From the NCBI GenBank assembly GCA_038503075.1, contig JBCAML010000019.1, positions 1,364,001 to 1,428,000 of the forward strand: DNA of 64,000 nt, given 5' to 3'. Below the pieces are notes generated by a model. That model did no database searches, was not told the DNA's origin, and saw only the letters and a program-made list of their open reading frames with translations. The position numbers were made by a program, and so were the translations under genes. This document shows positions 24,471-35,000 of the stretch, piece by piece. The DNA comes from Gyromitra esculenta (taxonomy: Eukaryota > Ascomycota > Pezizomycetes > Pezizales > Discinaceae). Position 1 is the first letter of the stretch, and the number at the start of each line of letters is the position of its first letter.

Positions 24471-24920
24471 CATCTGCGGACGCCCCACCCCACCCCACCA
24501 CAACCACAACCAACCGTCCAACCGTCCAACACAATCACTTCCCCCGTGCTGACCTCCAACAAACTATTCAACCAAAGGAATACATTTCTGTGCCAGTCCT
24601 ATTCAAGTGGCGAGAGGGAATAAGCGGGCTGTGTGAAAATGAAGGTGCACTGCAAGCCAAAATTTAAGTTAATTTCTTCGAGAGCCAGCTTAGTACAAAT
24701 ATCTTTGGATGCCCCACTACAATCAACCAACCAACCGTCCAACCGTCCAACACCACCATTTCTACCGTGCTGAACTCCAACAAACTATTCAACTAGAAGA
24801 ATACATTTCTCTACCAGTATTCAAGTGACGAGAAAGATTCAGCGGACTATGTGAAAACGGAAATATTCCGCGAGCCCGACTTTTAATTTAATTCCCTTGA
24901 GGGCCAGCTCAGCTGCAGTA
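24471..24920 (+). repeat. Tandem direct duplication, two units of about 225 bp
   Basis: Units at about 24471-24697 and 24698-24920 share their whole length in the same order: GACGCCCCAC/GATGCCCCAC, CCAACCGTCCAACCGTCCAAC, CCAACAAACTATTCAA, AATACATTTCT, TATTCAAGTG, GTGAAAA and a closing AGCCAGCT. Differences are scattered substitutions and small indels, by eye about 80-85 percent identity. No coding potential is shared. Confidence 0.75.
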
Positions 24921-27885
24921 TCACCCACTAGACCAGCTAGCTGTTCACGCAATAGAGACGGCGAAGAAGTACCTCACGTGCGTTCGATGCGGTGGAGAAC
25001 GGCGATTCACGACCTATTGCTAGACACAGGAAAGCGATTAAAGCTGGAAACAATATCTCACAACAGTGCATTTTCTACGATAAGGCTCTTGTTGGGTAGA
25101 TGCGTGGGGTTTTTCGGGTCGTGGTTCTCTAAATTAATATATCTCCCTTCCTCCTTGAGTCATACTGCATTGTTAACGTATTCGTTTATTTTTTTAGCTA
25201 AAAAGGAATTTGTCCAGGGCATGGCGAAGATAAAGTTCCAGTTTTACAACGCTGCGGAAGTCCAATTACTTTCACCCCGAAGCCTTCACTCGAAGCTATG
25301 CTAATGTTGTTTCAGGAGCGATTAGGTGACTTCACAAAGCCACAATGGGTAGCTGGCCACACATGATGGTTACCTACAAGACCAAACGCGAGAGCATTTA
25401 ATGTATCCGGTCAAACTGCATCGAATGCAGTCGTACTACCCACCGCAAATGCACCATCTCAGACCAAGAATAATTTTCATCAGTATTTCCAGCACCAAGA
25501 CGGGTGGAGCGTTGGTATTTGCAAGGCGGGACTAGCCTTTATGGCTATGACAGAAAATATATCCCCAGTTTGATATATTAAAAGACCACACAGATAATGT
25601 AGGCTATATATGAAGTACTACAGGTCGTTGCTTTTCGTATTATTTTTTACTCCCTACCATTACAGCCAGCATTCGCCGATCTCACAACAGCGCCGCCCAA
25701 TAGAGGGCGCACAGGTTTCGATTGCAGTAGTGTTATTTTAGGTTCAGATCAGTGGTCATTATGTTATCGTGAAATTTACCAGCGGTCGAACATGTTCACA
25801 AAGCTAACGACAAAGAAAGTTTAGAGGCTAAGTAGCCGAATGACATCGAAATTCTATCACGGAAAAAACAAGAATATTGAAGGAGAGTACGATTCAGAGA
25901 ATACAACTTTATCGCCACGCAACATTTGAATTCGGATTTATGTGCACCAGCACACAGCTCTATATCTCTGCTGTCCCTTGCGAAGGATGTATCCCGTGTG
26001 GGCTTGAAAGAGATACATGATAAATATAACCCCTTGAAAATTCAATCCAAAAAACAAATAACTAAGCTTCGACACTTTTTAGATTGGACGGGCGGTCTTA
26101 CCACTAGCCTCGCTTGCCGATACTTATATGTCTGGGAAGGAGAGATTCATCAAGAGACCCAGTAGCTTATATAGCTTCTCGGTATAAAATACTTATTCGT
26201 TCAGAATTTGATAGGTAGGCGGTTTTGGAAGGGTTTGGATGATAGTATTCAACGGTTTTATACTATGCTTCGTGAGGCTTGTGTTGCGGTATCACTATTT
26301 CAGCTATTGCGATTAGCATACTAAACCGGGGTAACCACTAACCATTAAATTTGGTAGGAAATCGACTAAGCTCTAAGCTAGACCACTATTTGCGTTACAA
26401 CACGAGAATGGGTAGTTTTGCGGTGGTACAAGCATGAGACACCATTCCCGCAGCAAAGTAGAAACTCACTGTGCTCTACTGTATTTCGATGCGCTTTGTT
26501 CGGTGCAATAGCTAGCTCCCTTCTCAATACTTAAGTCTGACCCGGGTACTCCCGACGAGGTGGCCCCTATCCAGTAAGAACCCTAACTTTGAAAAGGTTC
26601 ATCTCCACGAACATATCCTTGATACACTAAACTTGAAAGTTGTAAGTACAAACAGGGGACTGCTTTATCCCAGCGCATCCTTCTCAAAGCACTCAGGGAG
26701 CATTCGATACTTGGCTAACCGTGCCAGCACGCAAAGTAACGAAATTTACCCTCATTAATTTATCTCCTTATCAACCTACCATAGTTTAAAGATAGATTTG
26801 TTTGTTATTGCTTGAAACCGTACTCTTCTCCACGTAAAACATGGCCACGTGGTCTGCATTCTTAGGGCTTGCTTACTAAAGGAAAGGGTGTATATTTTGT
26901 GGGCAATAAACTATATCTAGTCATAGATCCCAGTCCAATACACATATTTTTCTAGTAAGAGCACGCCTGACGAGGCCCATAAGCGCGCTAAGCCATGCAT
27001 TGTCAAATGGTAAGTTAGCCCACTAAGTAACAGCTAAAGATGGCTATAAAAAAATCCCAACGAAAGTTATTAAGAGTACCTACATTCTTCGTAATGGCTT
27101 GTCTATGAGTAGTGGGCGGGTTTTATAGGATCTAGGATACCCTTCTCTCGTCCCGTCTCATTTCGCTTCTCTTGGCCCATCTCTAACCCCTTATTCGCTG
27201 AACTCTCCAACCCATACATCCGTCCTTCATTATTTTCCCACCCATCTATCTCCTCCTCCCTTCTCTCTCATTAAATTCGCCTCACTATGACGCGTTTTGT
27301 ATCAATTAACTAGCCAAACGCCGAAATTTCCATGATCACATAGTTTTGAAAACAGCTGCTAGAATTACTACTTGTGGATTTGCTACTATGATATCGGGCA
27401 GCCTTTACGGCCCCAGAAAAAGCTTAAGACTTGTCGACCCACACGAAACTAGGAAATCACTAACTATCTGGAAGATAACAGTACCCCGACAGTGGGGAAT
27501 CCTTGAAAATTGCAGAAGCCAAGAGCCGTTTTTTTATCCATTAATCCAGTTGACCCTAGTAGGTGCTACCAGCTTCGTGTAGCAGTCGAGACTTAGCGTT
27601 AGATCACTGCTGCAGTGCAACAATACGCCCAAGAATGATTGCTGGAATAAGAGATATGAAACCGTGGCGCACTTCCCCCCTCTGCAGCAACCTACCGAAA
27701 ACCATACCACTCTTGGCGCACTTCATTTCCGATGGCCAGTAAGGTTATTTCCAACCAATCAGGGAACCAATTCGGGCCTCTAGACAAATAGCCCTCTCCC
27801 CGCGGATACGAAGGGGGGGGTCTCAAAAGGGCATTCCTTCCTCAATTCTGTGCCCCACATCATCTTCATCAGCGGTTCAGCAATG
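24921..27885. other. Gene-poor AT-rich stretch
   Basis: No gene supported. Open frames (24897-25304, 25926-26165) lack recognisable motifs. A CT-rich stretch at about 27130-27290 resembles a fungal leader and ends at an ATG that reaches a stop after nine codons, so it may be a promoter remnant. Confidence 0.45.
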
Positions 27886-28944
27886 TCATCGTTACTTCGA
27901 TTTTCTACACTTTTTTCTTTTCTTCTCGTCTTCGCGGTCGCGGGGGAGGGAGAGGGAGAGGGTTCCATGCAACAGCGGCTAGAACCGAATCCTGCGGGCC
28001 AGAATTACTTCAGCGAGGCACCACCAGCTTTCAATCTTGGAATAAGCGCGGCAGCAGCTCTATTTGCGCGGCAGCAAGCCTATGTTTGCACAGACCCCTC
28101 TTACTGTGAGTGTTCGCCATAGATTTCTATATATATATATTGGTATGGCTCTAACACGAGATAGCTGTGCAATGTCTTGCGGTTATTGGCAAGTGTTGTC
28201 AGTCCAACACCTACTGTGTAAGGAGCAAACCCTCAACCACTCTAATGGGGTTCGGACTAACGGTTAGCTATCATAGTGCCCTAACAGCCTTCCCTTCTGT
28301 TGCACGGAAGGCGACACCGTAAGTACCATTTTTCTCTAGCGTTGGGCGAAGTAAATATAACTGATCAAACACAGTGCGAGGTCGTGAACGGCAAGCAAGG
28401 CTGCTGTCCAAACTCTTACGAAACCTGTGACGGAAGACAATGCGGTTCGCCCGGGTAAGGCTTCTTTCTCCTCGTCTGGCAGGAGGAGGATCAGCAATTA
28501 AAGGCTAATAACGAATCACGTTCTCGTGTTCTACTACACAGATCGGTCTGTTGCAACGACTACAATCACGTTTGCAATTCCGGAGAAGACTGCTGCAAGG
28601 CGGGATGCTGTGCCTCTGGAACCAAATGCTGCGGCGACATCTGCTGCGGAGCTGGAAACCAGTGCTGTCCGGGGGCAAACGGGGGCCAGGGAGGATGCTG
28701 CTATCCAGGACAAACATGCTGTGGAGATACGTGCTGTGATTCTCAAACTCAGTTCTGCTCGCCAGGCAATGTTTGTGTTCGCAAAACTACACCTACGGTT
28801 ACCGTCCCTAGCATAAGCACCGTTACGCTTGGATCGAGTGTACGGGAGACTGGGTCGGCGAGCACTTGGCGCCACTACGGCTCCTCTTTCGTTTTAGTTG
28901 CGATGTCTCTGAGTGTAGTTCTTGAGCTTGGGGTTGTCTTTTAG
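27886..28944 (+). CDS. Secreted GPI-anchored protein with repeated Cys doublets
   Basis: Five exons (27886-28105, 28165-28217, 28277-28318, 28375-28454, 28542-28944) join in phase into 265 aa. Residues 1-21 are a signal peptide (LLRFSTLFSFLLVFAVAG). After a short linker comes a cysteine-rich body with about 34 Cys including 12 Cys-Cys doublets, in repeats such as CCGDICCGAGNQCC and CCYPGQTCCGDTCC. A Ser/Thr-rich stretch follows, then a C-terminal hydrophobic tail (FVLVAMSLSVVLEL) suited to GPI anchoring. The doublet pattern resembles granulin/CC-type fungal cell-surface proteins. Each intron falls between Cys motifs. Function is unknown; a surface or host-facing role is inference. The start ATG at 27886 gives the best signal peptide. 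Confidence 0.8.
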
Positions 28945-29494
28945 CGGCTCCGGAATTCTTCTTCTACTGTTCATTTACCTGTAGTCTATTATGGGCCTGT
29001 TTTAATTTTTTTTTCCAGCATGGTATATATTTAAGTCGTTGCATAGTAATGAATTGAACGACATCTTGATGCAAATTGACGTGACTGAGTTGTATTTAGC
29101 ATGACTGTTTTATCACTATTTACCGCTTCACACAGTTCTTAAGTAAATACAATTCAACCAGATAATATTTCGTTTTCCTATTGTGGCGTAGTAAAAGGCT
29201 CAGCATTTTGACCCGCGAGGGAAATGGGGTTTGTATGGTAGCAACTCCCGCTTATAGTAACCACTCGCAGATAAAACCCAAAAACAGCACGCTTCCGAAT
29301 TCCCATCGAGTGATCGTTGGTGCAAATATCGTCAGATCTGAGGTGTGGGCGAACTCAACGGTAATTGGAGACGGTGCTTTCAGGCAACCCATAGTACCTA
29401 TATCAACTGCTTTATAACCAGCACTTACAAAACAACTACCTCGCACACTACCCCATACAGATAACCCCCGGTACCCCAAACAACGTCCAGCGCC
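28945..29494. other. Intergenic, GPI-protein 3' flank
   Basis: No gene supported. AT-rich 3' flank followed by the leader of the eIF4E-family gene. Confidence 0.45.
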
Positions 29495-30313
29495 ATGGCT
29501 AGCTCAGCAAAATTCGCCGACGAGAATGGCCTACTGAAGGATACTTGGACATTTTGGTTCGTGCGACCTAACAAAAAAGTCTGTCCACCATTCTATTACC
29601 TCGTTCCTCCAAACCCAGTCGACACCTACTCTATACCTACCAATCGCCCAAACATTGCGACCGCCAAATACAAAAAAGATTAACCAGTTGCTATATCTAT
29701 TGTAGGGAGAGAAATCAAACTGGCAAGAACGTCTAGAAGAACTCGCCTCCTTCGACTCCTTCGACGCACTCCATACAATCTGCGTACGTCAGTCCCTTCC
29801 CCCTCCCTCCCCCTCCCCCCCAAACCAAGTCTCATCATAACGCCACTAACACGCTACCCAACAAAACAGAACACCTACAAGCCCTCCAGCCTCTCATCAA
29901 AGTCCGACTACCACGTCCTCAAATCCGGCATTCGGCCCGAATGGGAAGACCCACGGAACAGGAACGGCGGCAGGTGGATATACCAATATAAAACATACCC
30001 CAAAAGCCCCGACGCCCTCTCCATCGACGCGATCTGGGCCAACGCCTTGTACTGCGTCGTCAGCGAGACACTGGAGCTGAGAAAAAGCGATGGAGGAGAG
30101 ATCCAGGGCCTCAGTATCAAAACTCGACAGGGGTTTGATAGGATTTCACTGTGGACGGCTTCTGCGGGAGAGGAGGTAGCGGAGGGTATTGGGAAGAGGT
30201 TTAAGACGGCGCTTGGGGTGGAGGGCGAGGGACAGGTAAAGTTCATGATCAATGCAGAGAGTGCAAAAAAGGGATGGGGCAGCCATGGGCAGAGGCCGAA
30301 GTTCGTAGTTTGA
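29495..30313 (+). CDS. Divergent eIF4E-family cap-binding protein
   Basis: Three exons (29495-29578, 29706-29783, 29870-30313) join in phase 0 into 201 aa. The fold signature is clear: TWTFWFVRP, SNWQERL, YHVLKSGIRPEWEDPRNRNGGRW, DAIWANALYCVVSETLE, a DRISLWTAS strand and a C-terminal KFVV. The two cap-stacking Trp are present (in SNWQER and PEWED). The Glu of PEWED and basic C-terminal residues are also there. The segment that normally reads FWALYNHI, whose Trp73 binds eIF4G and 4E-BP, reads DALHTICNTY here, so that Trp is absent. This suggests a non-canonical paralog rather than the main translation factor. Intron 1 uses a GTCTGT donor, also seen in the helicase gene. A transposon begins 9 nt after the stop. 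Confidence 0.87.
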
Positions 30314-30322
30314 AGGCGTGTA

Positions 30323-31033
30323 CTCTACAGCCCTGGCTAATGAATCATTTTGCACATTACCCATACAAAACAAGCGAGGAAATGTGTAAATAAATGTGCT
30401 TTTGGGGGATGAGTGTGGCAAATGTACTACTTGATACATTTCCAGATGCCTTTCCTAAATATACATTTCCCGATGCCTTTCCTACACATTTACTGACACC
30501 TTTCCCAAGTACACATTACCTGATGCTTTTCCTACATATTTCCTGATGCCTTTCCCAACCCATTTCCCAAAAAATTACCATTTGGGTTCGCTTAGATAGT
30601 GGTATCTCGTGTAGTTTATATAGAAAGCGGTAGTGTAGGTGGTAGGGCTCCAATAGGATTGAGTGGGCGCTAGTCTAGGTAAGATGAAGGTATCGTGTTC
30701 AACCCCCAGAGATTCCTTTTTTTCAACTATTTTCTACCATTTTATGAATTTAAAAGGCATGTAAAAGGGAGGGGAAAGGGAGAGAAAGGCATCCAATTTC
30801 CCTAACTACGACTTTCCAGATGCATTTCCCGGGCAGTTTTTGATGCCTTTACTGATACTTCACCCACATAAATTTCCTCCCATTTACTGATCCATTTACT
30901 GATTCATTTACTGATACTTTTCCCCACATAATCCTCTGCAGGCAAAGTGATTCATTTACTGATACTTTACCCACACAAATTTTTAGGGGGAGAAAATGAT
31001 GCATTTACTGATGCACTTACTTTCGCTGTAGAG
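30323..31033. mobile_element. Non-autonomous DNA element, copy A (711 bp)
   Basis: Bounded by CTCTACAGC at the left and its inverse GCTGTAGAG at the right, with GTA directly repeated on both flanks, so it looks like a complete element with a 3-bp target duplication. A diverged copy lies at 56158-56811, sharing TTTGCACATTACCC, AACAAGCGAGGAAATGTG, GGATGAGTGTGG, AATTTAAAAGGCA and AACTACGACTTTCCAGATGC in the same order. The interior carries degenerate minisatellite-like runs of TGATGCCTTTCC and CATTTACTGAT. No protein-coding capacity. Confidence 0.75.
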
Positions 31034-32051
31034 GTACTGCTCTCGAACGCCTGAGGTAACGCATGGTGGCGTGTGGAGGAAAGGCTTCAGAAGGCGTGTA
31101 TGTGGGGAAAGGTATCACCTAATGTGTAGGGTAATGCATCTCATGGTACATTTCCCCAGAAGCACATTAGTTAGCGCATTACCTCGAGATTTCCGTATGT
31201 GGAATACGCACACTGACCCATCGCCTTGGGCGGTGGACTCAGCAGAAAAAATAAATTGAGGTACCATCACACAAGAATTCAAATTGTGTGCGGGCCAATA
31301 AATCTAGCCCTGAGTCTCAAGCCTTACAAGACACTTCTAGATGCGATTATACGCGCGGCGAATATAAAGATCAATACTCATATTTACCCACAACTCGGGC
31401 CTCAAATACCAGGCAGGAGCTTATATTGTGTGACCTTGTGCACGCTAGGAAACAATGGTGTAACCAAGTGCTACACAACATAAACTATCACTCGAATTTT
31501 CCTTACACACCCCTAGTACGACTAAGTAAGTAAGTAAATTTCATCCTAGCCACGGTCTTCCCCACACAACCAACCTCAGAATCCATAAACAACCGATTGC
31601 TATTCGTAAGAGGGGGTATCTAAATATACATTACTCTACCTACACCGCTGCAAACACCCAACACCAACCAGCACGTATAAAAAGATATAAATAAAAAGAT
31701 AAAACAATTTCTCTCTCAGCTCTCTTATGACCTCACTCATAACCAAAAGACATACACCCACACGCCATTCCATCTCTTCCTCCCCCCATCACCCAATGAC
31801 CAAGAAATCCGGGATCCATGACTCGTGAATCATGACACAAAAAAAACCCATAGGAAGCAAAGAGTAGGTACAATATAAAAATAAAATAAAAAAACTCCAC
31901 GCTTATAATCGCTCAGAAAATAAAGAGAAAAAAAAAAGGTTACCTCTCAAGCAAAAGGAACCGCTACATGCCCGTGACAAAGAGAAAGAAAATGCCCTAG
32001 AAAATGCCAACGCATGCCAAAAAGAAAACCGAAGATGCAAAGATGAATAAC
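31034..32051. other. Intergenic, 3' side of the coiled-coil gene
   Basis: No gene supported. AT-rich with A runs (31850-31940); contains the 3' flank of the minus-strand gene ending at 32052. Confidence 0.5.
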
Positions 32052-35000
32052 TCATGCAGCGATCGCGACACTCCTGACCAATTTCCCAGCTTCCTCTCTA
32101 CCCATCCCTTCCACTACTAACCCTCTCGCTAGACTTCCAGCTCGTAATACTCTCATCCCTTCTTCAATCTTCCAACCCTCCTCTTCGTCAACTAAGAAGA
32201 CGTAGCGTCTTGCTTCGGCGTCACGAATCGTCGCACGGATCATATGCATGCCCGCCAACCCGCCACCAGAACGCTTCATCTGGTAACAGTCGCGATAACA
32301 TGTCCGCTGGATACCATCGACTACTGCATCCAGTTCCTGTTCGCTGTGGCCTTTATCACTGCCAGATACACCAGGTGTGAACAGACGGCGTACGTGACTA
32401 GTCTTCGACGAAGTAGAACCAGTACTGGATGCAGGCGGCGCGACATAACGGGGACAGAAAATCTCAACGAGCTTTATGGTCCACGCTTTGACATCCCATT
32501 CCCGTAGGGCCTGTCCGCGGATGTCATCATCAATAAAGAGCCCCTCAGTTGTCATCTTCAGGATCAGGCCATCGCTAAGACCGCCAATACCAGGTAGAAT
32601 GTGGGAGGTTGGTTTTGTAGGGTGGCTATTGGTGAATGTGTACACAGCTTTCAGGACAATCTTTGCAGGGTCAGCAGTAGTGTAAGGTTGGCGCACAGGC
32701 TGCTGCGGCGAAGTGGAGGATACAGGTGAATGTGAATGCGGAGGCGGGGGTGGGGGCGGAGGTGTGTGGTGTCCAGTAGAGCCGACACCCGTTCGGTGTG
32801 GAGGTGGTGGTGGTGGCTCGGAGGGTAGCTTCTTTCTCACAGAAGCCGTTTTCGACGGGGTTGGCGGCGGGAGATTCGCAGAGGTATTAGACATAGGCCG
32901 GCGATTACTTGAAGAGGGCGGGGTTTGATAGGCTTTAGTCGGGGAATTTTGGCGGCGAGGGGTCGAAGGAATGCGTTCGAGGTGTTCACGTTCCGGTCCA
33001 GCCTTGTCTCTTGCGAGTCTTTGGTGCTTCTCCCATTCCAGACGTTCATTCTCGAGCCGTCGTCTTTCCCGTTCTCGGTCTTCCTCTTGCTGTCTCTCTA
33101 ACTTCAACCTTTCGACTCTTTCCCTCTCTTCCTGCTCTGCCCTCTCCCGTTCTGCGGCCTTTGCAGCAGCCCTCTCACGTTGCACTCGTAATCGTTCTGC
33201 TGCTGCCTTCTGTCTTGCCTCTTTTTCCTCTCGTTCCTTCTCGAGTCGCTCATGCTCAAGTCTTTCTCGCTCCTCCTTCTCCCGCTTCAATCGCTCCTCC
33301 TGCTCACGACTTGCCTCAACCTCCTCCATTAGTTCCCTGCGGAACTTCTCACTCTCTTCATTCTCCTTCATTATCCTTTCCTTCGCCTCCTTCGCCAGTC
33401 GCTCCCGCTCCTTCTGCAGACGCTCTTCCTCCTCACGTTCTTCAGCGATTCGTCGTCTCTCGGCTTCCTCGCGGGTGGTGCGTTCCTCGTCAAGCTTTTC
33501 GCGGATATGCTTCACCCTTTCTAATTCAGCAAGGACTTTTTCTTCCCGGGCCTTCTGCTCTTTCTCGAGCTTCTCGGCGGCTTTGCGTTCCTTCTCGGCA
33601 GCACGTTGCTTTGCGAGGCGTTCTTTTTCGGCCTTGACTCGGTCGGAGGCAAGACGGGCTCTTCGTTCACGATCCGCCTTTTCCTTCTCGAGCTTTTCGT
33701 TTTGTAGACGCTCTTTCTCTAATCGCTCCTGCTCTAGGCGCTCTTTTTCCAGGCGTTCATTCTCCATCTTTTCCTGCTCGACTCGCTCCTTCTCGGCCTT
33801 TTCCCGGAGCTTCCGTTCCCGCTCCTGCCGTAATCGCTCAGCGGCCTCCCGAGCAATCCGCTCCTTCTCTTTGGCTGCCTGAGTGGCCTTTGTGGCCTTT
33901 AGCTTCTCAAGCCGCTCCCTCTCTGCCCTCTCCCGCACAACACGCTCCTTCTCTAGGCGCTCCCTCTCGAGTCTCTCTCGCTCCAGCCGTTCTCGTTCCA
34001 ACCGTTCCCGTTCCAGCTGCTCTTTCCACTCCTTTTCCGCTCGCTCTTTCTCGATTTTCTCCTTCTCCCGCCGCTCCTTCTCCAGTCGGATCTTTTCGCG
34101 GCGTTCCTTAACCCACGCTTCCTTTTCGAGGCGGGTTTTCTCGGCTTGCTGTTTCTGGAGAGCAGCGGTTTCGATGCGCTCTTTCTCAAGGCGGTCCTGT
34201 TCAGCACGGAGTCGCTCGGCTTCAATTCGGGCGGATTCGATGCGTTCTTTTTCTATACGATTGGCTTCAGCGATCTCTTTTTCTTGGCGTTCTTTCTCTA
34301 TACGTTCTCGCTCTGAGGCACGCATTTTCTCGAGCATTTCTTTTTCTCGTCGCTCTCTTTCTAGTCGGTTTCTCTCTAATCGTGCTTTCTCTACGCGATC
34401 TTTCTCTTCTCGCTCTCGTACTGCGGCTATCTTTCGAAGCCGGTCCTTCTCAGCAAGCTCCTTGCGAAGCTTGTCTTTTTCGAGGGACTCTTTCATGGCG
34501 CGGAGCTGCCGTTCGGCGTATTCTCTTTCGCGCATTTCTTGGTCTTTGCGTTCTTGTTCGCGGCGTGCTCGTTCTCGTTCCTGGCGTTCTCGAGTCTCGA
34601 GTTCGCGGTGGTCTTGCTCTGCTTTTTCTCGAACTAATTTTTCACGTTCTTCTATTTCACGTTTCTCTCGTTCCTTTTTTTCTCGTTCCTCGTTTTCGCG
34701 AGTCCGCTTCTCTTCTGCTTCCTTCTCTTTCTTTTCCCGTTCCAGTCGTTGCCGTTCCTGCTCTCGCTCTTGTTCTTCTGCCCTTCGTTCCTTTTCCTTC
34801 CTCTCCTTTTCTCTCCTCTCCTCCTTTTCTCGTTTAACCTTTTCTCTCTTCGCCTTAACCTCCGCTTTCTCTTGCTTGCTCAGGCGTTTCGGGGTAATAG
34901 GTATCAATGGCGGCGAAGGGGGTGGGGTATCGAGTTTAGGAGTGCTCAGAGGCACGGGTTCGGCCTTCTTTTGGGGATCTTCTTTAGCTTGGGGCCTTTT

